A stretch of DNA of 45,371 nt, from contig CADBXS010000033.1 in assembly GCA_902798705.1 (NCBI GenBank), positions 1-45,371 of the forward strand, written 5' to 3'. The translations under genes were made by a program, and so were the position numbers. The first letter of the stretch is position 1; each line of letters begins with the position of its first letter. Shown in pieces: positions 33,341-42,423 of the stretch. Source of the stretch: an uncultured Bacteroidales bacterium. Its GTDB lineage: Bacteria > Bacteroidota > Bacteroidia > Bacteroidales > Bacteroidaceae. Under the pieces are notes generated by a model. The model did not search any database. It saw only the letters and a program-made list of their open reading frames with translations, and was not told the origin of the DNA.

Positions 33341-33500
33341 CAAAAGAAAAAGACAACATCATTCCGAATACAAAAAGGGTTAGTTAATATATAAGTTAGT
33401 TTAGATTAGTTAGTAAATGATTTTTTAAATTCGGACCGCGAGGTTAGAATTTAGCCTAACAACAGCCTCCCTCAGTAACGACTTGAGGGAGGCTGTTGGC
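33341..33500 (+). ncRNA. Candidate small RNA A (GTTAG-rich, hairpin end)
   Basis: Downstream of the promoter is an AT-rich segment with GTTAGTTAA, AGTTAGTTTAG and TTAGTTAG between 33379 and 33414. A weak GTTAG/CTAAC hairpin follows, then a perfect 15-bp hairpin (33460-33474 with 33484-33498, 9-nt loop). There is no T-run after it. No coding frame of note. It resembles the unit at 42208-42349. Existence of the RNA is inferred. Confidence 0.35.
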
Positions 33501-33509
33501 GTTAATGGC

Positions 33510-33606
33510 CCCTCCCGACCTCCCCAAGGGGAGGAGTAAGCCATCCGGATGGCTTCCCTCCCTATTTATTCCTATCTCTCCCCTCTAAGGGGAGTTGCAG
33601 GGGTAT
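33510..33606. repeat. CCTCCCC repeats with CCATCCGGATGG palindrome
   Basis: It contains CCCCTCCC...CTCCCCAAGGGGAGG, then GCCATCCGGATGGC, then CTCCCCTCTAAGGGGAG. These are the same building blocks as the thr-operon repeats, here in a different order. Together with RNA A, the hairpins at 33711-33766 and the promoter at 33969, they account for the 800-bp gene-free stretch 33216-34015. Confidence 0.65.
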
Positions 33607-33710
33607 TGGAACTGGAGGAGGCTTAGAAGGGACTTTGGGGGACTTCTTTTGTGGATATACTGAGACGCTCCTTTGTTGCAACTAGTTGCCCGAAGGTTCG
33701 GCATCGACTT

Positions 33711-33766
33711 GGCGAGCCTTCGGCATTTCGATGGCGAAGGTTCGCCGTGTTAACGTTGAGAGCTCG
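33711..33766. repeat. GGCGAGCCTTCG hairpin repeat, second locus
   Basis: GGCGAGCCTTCG ... CGAAGGTTCGCC, followed by a third half (GAGAGCTCGCC). It matches the units at 8070-8149. Confidence 0.7.
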
Positions 33767-33968
33767 CCATTTCAGTGCAATCAAATGAAAAAACCAGTAA
33801 AAACAAAGGGAAGTGACAGTACATCCAAAGTCTTTTAGCTCGGTTTTCCAATACGGCCATACATAGTAAATTAAGAAATTAGCCCGAACTCGCACGTTAT
33901 TATCTGTAGGACAAATTATTGAGGATGAAATATTCAAGAAAAATTATGGCAAATAAACAAAAATGGAT

Positions 33969-33976
33969 TATCTTTG
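33969..33976 (+). promoter_or_regulatory. -7 box of the second barrel gene
   Basis: TATCTTTG followed by CACAG. It lies 40 nt before the ATG at 34016 and rules out an upstream TTG start at 33974. Confidence 0.6.
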
Positions 33977-34015
33977 CACAGATTCTTATCCAATTCATTT
34001 TTAAATGCAAATAAT

Positions 34016-34618
34016 ATGAAAAAGGGATTTCTTATAGCATCTATTTTGATGTTTTCTTTAGCAACTTATGCTCAACATGAAGTTGGTACCCTAACCGTTC
34101 AACCTAAAGTAGGACTCAATGTAGCAACTCTTATTGATGCTGACGATGTAAATTCAAGACTTGGATTGGTTTTAGGAGCCGAGTTCGAATATCAAATCAC
34201 AAGATTATTTAGTCTCTCAGCAGGTTTATTATATTCGATGCAAGGAGAAAAAGAAGATGATTACAGTGCAGGTACAAAATATAATGCTACAGTAAAATTG
34301 GACTATATTAACATGCCTATTTTAGCAAACATTTATGTGACAAAAGGATTGGCAGTTAAATTAGGTATTCAACCGGGCTTTAATGTTTCCTCAAAAGCGA
34401 AGATTTCACAAGGAAGCACAAGTGTAAGCATGAGCCTTTCTGATTTTGGATTTGATGTAAACTCTTTCGATTTCTCAATACCTATAGGATTATCATACGA
34501 ATACAACAATTTTGTTATCGATGGTCGTTACAACATTGGAGTAACAAAAGTTATTGACGGCTATGACTCAAAAAACGGTGTATTCCAATTCACTGTAGGA
34601 TACAAGTTTAAGTTGTAA
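34016..34618 (+). CDS. PorT-like outer-membrane beta-barrel protein (second)
   Basis: This encodes 200 residues with a signal peptide MKKGFLIASILMFSLATYA, then QHEVGTLTVQPKVGLNVATL. It ends FTVGYKFKL, a typical barrel C-terminus. Same superfamily as the protein at 22371-23006, but clearly AT-richer, so it may have a different history. Monocistronic with its own promoter. A hairpin with an 11-bp stem lies at 34677-34718. Function unknown beyond an outer-membrane role. Confidence 0.8.
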   Translation: MKKGFLIASILMFSLATYAQHEVGTLTVQPKVGLNVATLIDADDVNSRLGLVLGAEFEYQITRLFSLSAGLLYSMQGEKEDDYSAGTKYNATVKLDYINMPILANIYVTKGLAVKLGIQPGFNVSSKAKISQGSTSVSMSLSDFGFDVNSFDFSIPIGLSYEYNNFVIDGRYNIGVTKVIDGYDSKNGVFQFTVGYKFKL

Positions 34619-34676
34619 TTGTCATTCAACTTTCACAAGCAGAATTTTCTGCTCAAAAGCCCCGAAAAAACAAAGG

Positions 34677-34718
34677 GCACAGGCAGGGATTGCGCAAAAC
34701 TCCACAGCCTGCCTGTGC
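34677..34718 (+). terminator. Hairpin after the second barrel gene
   Basis: GCACAGGCAGG and CCTGCCTGTGC form an 11-bp stem around a 20-nt loop, with outer AAGGGC/GCCCTT pairing possible. The T-rich part after it is delayed, so termination is plausible but not certain. Confidence 0.5.
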
Positions 34719-34784
34719 TCCTAACAGCCCTTCTTGGTTTTACTTGAAAAATTAAATAATAATAAGAGTTCTAACTAAAACTGA

Positions 34785-35966
<1,182 letters not shown>

Positions 35967-35987
35967 CAACCAATTCTTATTGTTAGC

Positions 35988-36995
35988 ATGGCAAAAGTCA
36001 TTAAAATGGAAAATCATCAGAAGGATGATGAGGACAAGAATGTGGAAGAATTCGTGAAAATACTGGATTATGAAACATTGACAAAAAATCTGAAAGACAA
36101 AGAAAAGAAATTACTAAAAACTCTTGGAATCGTAACAACAAAAGATTTGTTGGATTTCATCTCAATGTTTGGATTTAGCAATCATGGGAAGTTAGGAAGT
36201 CTGAAGAACTTATTTGATAATTATGACTCCATTTCACCGGAGGATGAAGATGAGGAAGAGGACGAAGAGGACGATTATTACGATGACGAAGAAGAAAATG
36301 ATGAAGAGGAAGAGGACGATGAATACTACGACCCTGACTATATTCCCAAAGGGCTATTTATCAAGAAGGGTCTTCCAGCCAAAGAATATCACATTCGTAT
36401 CAAACTCAATAATGCTCCTGTCAAGATTTGGCGAGAGTTGAAAGTTCCATCGAACATGTCGCTCGAACTTTTGGCTCAATTTCTCATCATTGCTATGGGA
36501 TGGGATAACGCACACCTGCACCAATTCAGAAAAAATGATACATATTATCTGAATACAGCCCAAATGAAACAAGACGAGGATATGTTTGGCTTTTGGGGAT
36601 TCCAAAGATCAATTAATGCCGATAAAACCGCACTTTCAGAAGTTCTTGCATCAAAAGGTACTCGCATTAAATTTGAGTACGACTTCGGAGACAGTTGGGA
36701 GCATGATGTGTGGGTGAAAGGTATTCGTGAATACGAGAAAGACGAAGAGCCAAAGGTCGTATTTGTGAAAGGTCAAGGTGCCTGTCCACCAGAAGACTGC
36801 GGGGGTGTATGGGGATACGAAGAACTTCTTGAACTCAGAACAAAGAAGCGCAAGTCAGCAGATGATAAGGAACGCTTGGAATGGTACGAACTGGATGACC
36901 CCGATTTCAAACCTGAAGAATGTGACGAAGAATGGATTAATGATGATGTTGAGGATTATTGGACAGTAATCCAAGGAGCAATGAAGAAAAAATAG
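35988..36995 (+). CDS. pRiA4b ORF-3-like protein with acidic insert
   Basis: This encodes 335 residues, no signal peptide. The N-terminal 80 residues are helical. Residues about 83-117 are almost all Asp and Glu with some Tyr. The C-terminal half is the plasmid pRiA4b ORF-3-like domain: HIRIKLNNAPVKIWREL near 134, YDFGDSWEHDV near 230 and GQGACPPEDCGGVWGY near 262. The molecular function of the family is unknown; cytoplasmic. AT-richer than the esterase upstream. A strong hairpin follows (37019-37054). Confidence 0.85.
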   Translation: MAKVIKMENHQKDDEDKNVEEFVKILDYETLTKNLKDKEKKLLKTLGIVTTKDLLDFISMFGFSNHGKLGSLKNLFDNYDSISPEDEDEEEDEEDDYYDDEEENDEEEEDDEYYDPDYIPKGLFIKKGLPAKEYHIRIKLNNAPVKIWRELKVPSNMSLELLAQFLIIAMGWDNAHLHQFRKNDTYYLNTAQMKQDEDMFGFWGFQRSINADKTALSEVLASKGTRIKFEYDFGDSWEHDVWVKGIREYEKDEEPKVVFVKGQGACPPEDCGGVWGYEELLELRTKKRKSADDKERLEWYELDDPDFKPEECDEEWINDDVEDYWTVIQGAMKKK

Positions 36996-37018
36996 ATTTC
37001 AACTACATATCATACGCT

Positions 37019-37055
37019 AAGAGGGGGGTTCAAAGCCAATGACACCCCCCTCTTT
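37019..37055. terminator. Terminator between convergent genes
   Basis: AAGAGGGGGG and CCCCCCTCTT (10-bp stem, 16-nt loop), followed by TCTGTT on the plus strand. It separates the pRiA4b-like gene (plus) from the GH43 gene (minus). Confidence 0.65.
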
Positions 37056-37082
37056 CTGTTATAATCCTAAAAACAGACTTCT

Positions 37083-38714
37083 TTACCTCAAGAAGGATTC
37101 CACATGGAAATAGTCAATATCAACATAGCCACCTGTAGATTTGGTAGCATAGTTGAAAATGGCAAATTTAGTACCCATGAACATGCGGGTATAATCGAAT
37201 TTCACGCTGACAGGATTGCCGATGGAAATCCAATTCTTGCCATCTAAACTGTAATAGTAGTAGCTCATGTCCTTACCTGCAGTGAAATCGCCATCCACAC
37301 GCAGATAGATTTGCTTGCGCTTGAGAGGAACGGAGGCTACTTCCTTATACTTCGGACTCTCCAAATGGCGTGAACCACGACGCAGAACCATTCCCTGTTC
37401 TGTCATCACCAGTCGCAACTTCTTACCTTCCTTCATTACTTGCAAAGCACCACAGTCGCCTTGGAAGGCACTCAGTCCAGCCACATCGCCGTCCTTCATC
37501 TTGCTCACATCAAGCTTGATGCTACCTGAACAGCGAGGGGCAGTCATACGCTGGGTAAGGGTGTTTGGAGCCACGAAGAGCTGGTCCACCACTCGTGCTG
37601 TCTTCAGACGCATATAGCCAGGACGCTCAGTCAAGCTCCAAGCCTCATCAATCGGATTGTGATTCCACTGCCAGTACAAGCCCAACTTTCCATCATGACA
37701 AACGAGATTGCCCTTCTCGCTGCCAGCAGGGTTGAAGTCGTCACTACCGACAATACCTTCCATGGAGGTGTAATCCACACTGAGGTCATTTGGTATCTTT
37801 CCGTTTTCATCGCCCAAAATAGGCCAATCGTCAATCCAACGGCAAGGCATCAGACATGGTGTGCGACCGATTCCGTCACGGTCTTGGAAGATGAATCCAT
37901 ACCACTCACCGTTCTTGCCATCCACGATGCAACCTTGTCCCACTCCACCGAATCGCTCGAATGGCGTTTCTAGGATGACTTTCTTCTCGTATGGACCCAG
38001 GATGTTGTCGGCACGATAGCAAACCTCTCGGCGCACACGTCCAGGCACCCCCCATTTCATGGAAATCATGCAGAGATAGTATTTGCCGTTGTGCTTGATG
38101 ACACTACTGCCTTCGAGCAAGGCTCCGCGCTCTTCTTCGTCACGCTCAAAAAGAATCTTATTGATGCCTCCTGGCTTCTGGTCGCTCAAGTCCTCGTTGA
38201 GTTCGATGAGTCGTCCCGTTTCGCAGAAAACATACACCTTGCCATCATCGTCGAAGAAAAGGGAACCGTCGTGCATGTGCTTAGGACGAGAGAGAAGCGT
38301 CCAAGGACCAGCTGCATCTTTGGCGGTGTAGATGAATCCCTTGCCGGGTGCACCATTGGCCGTGAACCACACATAGAACTGTCCGTTGTGGTAACGAATG
38401 GAGGAAGCCCACTGTCCCTGTCCATACACACTTTCGTGGTCGAGCAGATCGTAGCGAGGACCATCGTCAATGCGTGGGAACACGTAGGAAATGGTTTCCC
38501 AATGTTGCATATCCGAGGAGCGCATGATAGGAGCTCCCGGCATGAGGTGCATCGTTGTACTAATGAGATAGTAATAGTCGCCCATTCTACAAATCGACAT
38601 GTCGGGCACATCGGCATTGATAATCGGGTTGCGATAGCCCTGTGCCTCACAAGGAAGCATGAAGAATGAGGATTGAAGGGCAATAAAAGCCAAAAGGAAA
38701 AGTTTACGTATCAT
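37083..38714 (-). CDS. GH43 beta-xylosidase/alpha-arabinofuranosidase-like enzyme
   Basis: This encodes 543 residues from ATG at 38714 with a signal peptide ending around residue 24 (CEA/QGYRNP). The five-bladed propeller occupies about 28-325: general base Asp 38 (ADVPDMS), pKa modulator Asp 149 (MHDGSLFFDDDG) and acid Glu 201 (LLEGSSVI). Residues about 345-543 form a concanavalin-like GH43 C-terminal beta-sandwich. Such two-domain enzymes remove arabinose or xylose from hemicellulose and pectin side chains. Promoter at 38792-38799. Divergent from nothing; it is convergent with the pRiA4b-like gene and follows GH127 on the same strand. Confidence 0.9.
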   Translation of the reverse strand: MIRKLFLLAFIALQSSFFMLPCEAQGYRNPIINADVPDMSICRMGDYYYLISTTMHLMPGAPIMRSSDMQHWETISYVFPRIDDGPRYDLLDHESVYGQGQWASSIRYHNGQFYVWFTANGAPGKGFIYTAKDAAGPWTLLSRPKHMHDGSLFFDDDGKVYVFCETGRLIELNEDLSDQKPGGINKILFERDEEERGALLEGSSVIKHNGKYYLCMISMKWGVPGRVRREVCYRADNILGPYEKKVILETPFERFGGVGQGCIVDGKNGEWYGFIFQDRDGIGRTPCLMPCRWIDDWPILGDENGKIPNDLSVDYTSMEGIVGSDDFNPAGSEKGNLVCHDGKLGLYWQWNHNPIDEAWSLTERPGYMRLKTARVVDQLFVAPNTLTQRMTAPRCSGSIKLDVSKMKDGDVAGLSAFQGDCGALQVMKEGKKLRLVMTEQGMVLRRGSRHLESPKYKEVASVPLKRKQIYLRVDGDFTAGKDMSYYYYSLDGKNWISIGNPVSVKFDYTRMFMGTKFAIFNYATKSTGGYVDIDYFHVESFLR

Positions 38715-38791
38715 ATTGCATGGTGAATTTAGTTTCGAGCAAAACAGCACGTCGTTTCGGCACAGAGAACAGTCCAAAACGAATTCAGTGG

Positions 38792-38799
38792 CAAAGATA
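38792..38799 (-). promoter_or_regulatory. -7 box of the GH43 gene
   Basis: Minus strand TATCTTTG followed by CCACTG, about 75 nt before the ATG at 38714. Confidence 0.6.
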
Positions 38800-38877
38800 C
38801 GTCGATTTTGTGTTTTTCAGTTTTTTATATGTTACAAGATTTTTCGAATTTGATAACTCAAATTATATCCTTCCAAA

Positions 38878-41800
38878 TTATTTCTTCAGAATTTTCTTTC
38901 CATTCACGATGTTAATGCCATCCACAGGCTGAGAATGGACGATTCCATCGAGAGAAATATAGGTTTTTGGCATAGTGGCAGAAGCATCCATTTCCACATC
39001 ATTCACAGCCAGCAATTCATCAATTTCATCGAGTGAATTCAGGAAACCGATGAAGGAAATACGCGCTGTTCCATTCGTTGCTGTCAGTCCGAAAATGGTG
39101 GCACCCGTGCAAAAACTCCATTCATCTCCTGTGCAGTTGCCATCCAAACCTGTTTCAGTGATGTTCCAAGCCACCACACGCTTCGTTCCAGATGTGCGGG
39201 TAGCAGTTGGTGGCACCTGACTACCTTTATTCACGCCATTCAACCACCAGAGATAACTCATTCCATTGCTCAGATTCAGTCCTTCACCCACCACAACGAA
39301 GTATTTTTGCGCTGCCTTCACGTTGTATTCACATTTTTCGTAGTCGAGCATCAGGCAAACATTATTGTTGCCTGATGCTTTCACTGTAATCAGATTTTCC
39401 GTTGTATTGTAGGAAATATTGTTTTGTGACACGCGATTGTTGTCTCCCGTCTTCCAATCGGAAGCGTGGAATTTGTAGAACTTACCGTCGTAACCACTCA
39501 CCAATCGCAGATAATAGAGTCCTGGAAGCACAGTGTTGTTCTCAGCCACGAACTTGAAGACAAACTCTTTCTTCGCACTGCCGTCAGCATTCACTGCCAT
39601 CTCCTTTGGCAACTCTATCTCCACATTGTAGAAGCCGTTGTTCTCTGCATTCTTATGCGAAGAAGGAACGGTGACCGTAGTAAGCTTTACACCATTTATA
39701 TATATAGTACCCACGCGACCTTTGTCTGCCGTCGTGAAACGGCACATGATAGCAAGTGAATCCTTTTTAAGAGACTTGTTCTGCAAGGTGTATTGCACAT
39801 AGCCACCACGCTGTGCATCGCGATAGAACTCACCATTGTAAGCACCATGAGAGCTGTTGGTAGAATAGGATGCGTCATGTCCTGCCTCACTCTGTTGCTC
39901 ACCCGTTGCCACATAGTCGATGGTGCGAGCAATGAGTGCAGCAGCCGCAGCATCAGCCTTGCCCATATCGCTCTCGTTGTAAGCCTCTGCAGTCTGCGCA
40001 TACCAATAGCAACTATAGCGTGCATGATGAATCTGATAGAAAGGAACAAGTGTCAACTGATTCCATTCGCCCTTGCTTTGTTCGCTCTTTGCATCGATGG
40101 TGAACTGCAAGTCACCCACCTTCTTGATACGCTTGAGCAATTCGCTGCGATTACCGATAAGCAGAGGTGCACTACTGAGCGACTTGCTCGTAGCCATCGC
40201 TCCGGGGCTATGATCCATACGTCCCTCGCCAGCAAACTCATTCTGCAGTTTCTCGTAAGTCAATCCCGTTGTCTTAGCATCGCTGGCATTCATGGCAGTG
40301 GTCTGAGCCGCCAAGAGGATAGGACCATACTTAAATGCCACATAGTCTGTGTAGTTCGGACATTCCTCGTAACGAAGCGACATTGGCAGACTTACGATGA
40401 CTTCGTCACCAGCCTTCACGCTCACTTGCACATAGGAAGCCACACCTTCCTTCACACTCACGCTCTGTTTCTTACCATTCACACTCACGGCGAAGTCCTT
40501 GCCCACCCATGCTGGATGACGAACAGCCAAGGTGAACGAGCCCTTGTCAATCTTCAGTGTTGTACTTTGCACGAATGGGAAGTTAGTGGTTTGTGTCACA
40601 CCGAAATGCTCAGAATGGAGTTGGCTTGCCGTGAACTGGTTCACATAGAGTGTGCCATTGTCCATGCTATGCGTATAAATGAAGTGTCCATACTTGGCAT
40701 GGTTTTCCATACCTGTTCCCACACAGCACCACATACCCTGGTTCACTTTCGAATAGATGCGGTAGGACTGTGGACGAAGTGTCGTGAAATATACATAGCC
40801 ACCCGACTGCGGATCCTGTGTGGAAAGAATATGGTTCCATGTGGTGGATTCGTAGAAATCAGCATACTTGGCATCATGTGTTTCATCGAAGAGGTCTTCC
40901 GAGAGTTTCAGCATATTGTTGGAATTGCAACTTTCTGGTCCTTCCAAGTTTTCCATATACTGAGCACCACGACTGGCTGCCAAGAAATGCTCGCTCACAC
41001 TGTTACCACCAATCGCCACTGTGCGGTTCTCCACCACATCCTGCCAGAAGTTGTGTGCAGCCTTCTGATAGGTAGTTGCCGAATTGTCCAACTGGTAGAT
41101 ACGTTCAAAACCAATATATTTAGGTACCTGCGTGTTGGCATGTTTGCCATCGAGGAAAGTGGTGTTCAGCGTTTGCATATTGTTAATCATCGTGCTGTGG
41201 CTGTACTTTTTGGCAGCGGTCAAGTATTTCCTGTCGCCAAAAATCTTGTAGGCATCAGCCAATGTTTCGTTCATACCACCATGCTCCCAGCCCAACACAG
41301 TCTGCATATCGTTAGTGCTCAGTCGGCTCACGACGTTCACACTCCAGTCGCACAATTTCAGATAGAGCTCCTTAGCTTCTTCGCTCTTCGTATAGAGCCA
41401 AGCATCGCGCAAGCCTGCCAGCACCTTGTGTTCGCAATAGAAAGGTACCCAACCACCATACTGGCGGAAAGCCGAGAGGTCGTTGGCATAGAGTCCTGTC
41501 CATATCTGATTGATGGGCTGTCCACCAATGAATCCATACATGCCCTGTGTATCGCTGTCGAAAGCATCCTGGCAATCCTTCAGGATGTCCAGACAATAGT
41601 CGAGACGTTCCTTCAACTTGGTTTTCGTAGCTGCATCATTCGTTGCAGCATATCCCAAGGCAAGGGCGGTGAGATAATGACCTCCCACGTGTCCTTCCAA
41701 ACTCCACGACGACTGTCCCCAGTTTGGAAATGAAGGATGCTTCGTTTCCCAGCCATAGTATTTCGAACCGCTCTTCTTGCTCAGTCCTGCCTGACGGATG

Positions 41801-41997
41801 AACGGTGTCAGCAGACGGTCGGCATCGTATTTCAAAAGAAGATTGTTGTTCACATCCATTGCAGTTTTCAATGGACCTTCCAAAAGTGTCACCTCGTCCA
41901 AGTCAAAATGTTCGGGATAGATGTCACTTTGGGCACGAAGTTGCTGAGTGAAGGCGAGCAGCACACCCGCAAGCAAAAGATTTGTTCTGAATTTCAT
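38878..41997 (-). CDS. GH127 beta-L-arabinofuranosidase, long form with C-terminal domains
   Basis: This encodes 1039 residues from ATG at 41997 with a signal peptide ending around residue 22 (RA/QSDIYPEHF). The GH127 barrel (DUF1680) spans about 30-640. The zinc-thiolate site of this family is visible: Glu 355 and Cys 357 (EGPESCNSNN), and Cys 424-425 (MWCCVGTGMENH), the second cluster containing the nucleophile Cys. A GH127-associated beta domain follows (GEQQSEAGH, about 705-860). A third, unassigned beta-rich region (about 865-1005) may bind carbohydrate. The end, VDGINIVNGKKILKK, is a sorting-type tail. It releases beta-L-arabinofuranose from plant arabinosides or side chains; family-level call. 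Confidence 0.88.
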   Translation of the reverse strand: MKFRTNLLLAGVLLAFTQQLRAQSDIYPEHFDLDEVTLLEGPLKTAMDVNNNLLLKYDADRLLTPFIRQAGLSKKSGSKYYGWETKHPSFPNWGQSSWSLEGHVGGHYLTALALGYAATNDAATKTKLKERLDYCLDILKDCQDAFDSDTQGMYGFIGGQPINQIWTGLYANDLSAFRQYGGWVPFYCEHKVLAGLRDAWLYTKSEEAKELYLKLCDWSVNVVSRLSTNDMQTVLGWEHGGMNETLADAYKIFGDRKYLTAAKKYSHSTMINNMQTLNTTFLDGKHANTQVPKYIGFERIYQLDNSATTYQKAAHNFWQDVVENRTVAIGGNSVSEHFLAASRGAQYMENLEGPESCNSNNMLKLSEDLFDETHDAKYADFYESTTWNHILSTQDPQSGGYVYFTTLRPQSYRIYSKVNQGMWCCVGTGMENHAKYGHFIYTHSMDNGTLYVNQFTASQLHSEHFGVTQTTNFPFVQSTTLKIDKGSFTLAVRHPAWVGKDFAVSVNGKKQSVSVKEGVASYVQVSVKAGDEVIVSLPMSLRYEECPNYTDYVAFKYGPILLAAQTTAMNASDAKTTGLTYEKLQNEFAGEGRMDHSPGAMATSKSLSSAPLLIGNRSELLKRIKKVGDLQFTIDAKSEQSKGEWNQLTLVPFYQIHHARYSCYWYAQTAEAYNESDMGKADAAAAALIARTIDYVATGEQQSEAGHDASYSTNSSHGAYNGEFYRDAQRGGYVQYTLQNKSLKKDSLAIMCRFTTADKGRVGTIYINGVKLTTVTVPSSHKNAENNGFYNVEIELPKEMAVNADGSAKKEFVFKFVAENNTVLPGLYYLRLVSGYDGKFYKFHASDWKTGDNNRVSQNNISYNTTENLITVKASGNNNVCLMLDYEKCEYNVKAAQKYFVVVGEGLNLSNGMSYLWWLNGVNKGSQVPPTATRTSGTKRVVAWNITETGLDGNCTGDEWSFCTGATIFGLTATNGTARISFIGFLNSLDEIDELLAVNDVEMDASATMPKTYISLDGIVHSQPVDGINIVNGKKILKK

Positions 41998-42035
41998 AAC
42001 ATTCGCTATTGAATTCTTAAATATTATATTTTCTG

Positions 42036-42043
42036 CAAATATC
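42036..42043 (-). promoter_or_regulatory. Possible -7 box of the GH127 gene
   Basis: Minus strand GATATTTG, one mismatch from TAnnTTTG, followed by CAG as in other promoters here. 39 nt upstream of the ATG. Confidence 0.4.
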
Positions 42044-42193
42044 GTGAAAAACAATCTCTCTCACAAATTTCTTTTCAAAGAAAAAGGACGAATTCATCGC
42101 AATATTTACAAATTCGAAAAAAGAAGTTACACCCAGTTTACAAATTCAACAAGTACAGTAACAAATTTGACAATATTCATGGAAAAAAGTTCC

Positions 42194-42201
42194 TAACTTT
42201 G
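42194..42201 (+). promoter_or_regulatory. -7 box of candidate RNA B
   Basis: TAACTTTG followed by CAGCGTCAAA, nearly identical to the promoter of candidate RNA A. The unit ends at the terminator 42313-42349, with no gene inside. Confidence 0.6.
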
Positions 42202-42207
42202 CAGCGT

Positions 42208-42349
42208 CAAACAAAAAAACAATGACATCTTAATTTGATAACAGATTTTTTCTATATTTCATATTGGTTAGATAGTTAGTAATATTATAGTTAGTTAAAG
42301 GTTTCATTCTTGCGATTCGATGCTGCGACAGCATTGAATCGTTTTTTTT
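42208..42349 (+). ncRNA. Candidate small RNA B (GTTAG-rich, strong terminator)
   Basis: A promoter is followed by about 140 nt without a convincing frame: AT-rich, with GATAGTTAGTAA and TATAGTTAGTTAA at 42271-42298. It ends in a terminator and is followed by a separate promoter for GH27, so it is not simply the GH27 leader. It shares its promoter region, TAGTTAGTAA and GTTAGTTAA with unit A. Confidence 0.45.
42313..42349 (+). terminator. Strong intrinsic terminator
   Basis: A 13-bp stem with one G-U pair (42313-42325 with 42329-42341), 3-nt loop CGA, then T8. It closes candidate RNA B, 75 bp before the GH27 start. Confidence 0.85.
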
Positions 42350-42384
42350 ATGTCAACAAAGCCGGAAATCTTCCAACAAATCAC

Positions 42385-42392
42385 TAACTTTG
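42385..42392 (+). promoter_or_regulatory. -7 box of the GH27 gene
   Basis: TAACTTTG followed by CAGCAAAG, 32 nt before the ATG at 42424. Confidence 0.6.
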
Positions 42393-42423
42393 CAGCAAAG
42401 TTAATAATTATTTGAGATAGACC

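Noticed and set aside
39793-41733. Long plus-strand frame opposite GH127, and similar ones opposite apgM, thrA, priA and the 8-kb region
   Set aside because: They are antisense shadows of well-supported genes with no domain, signal peptide or promoter.
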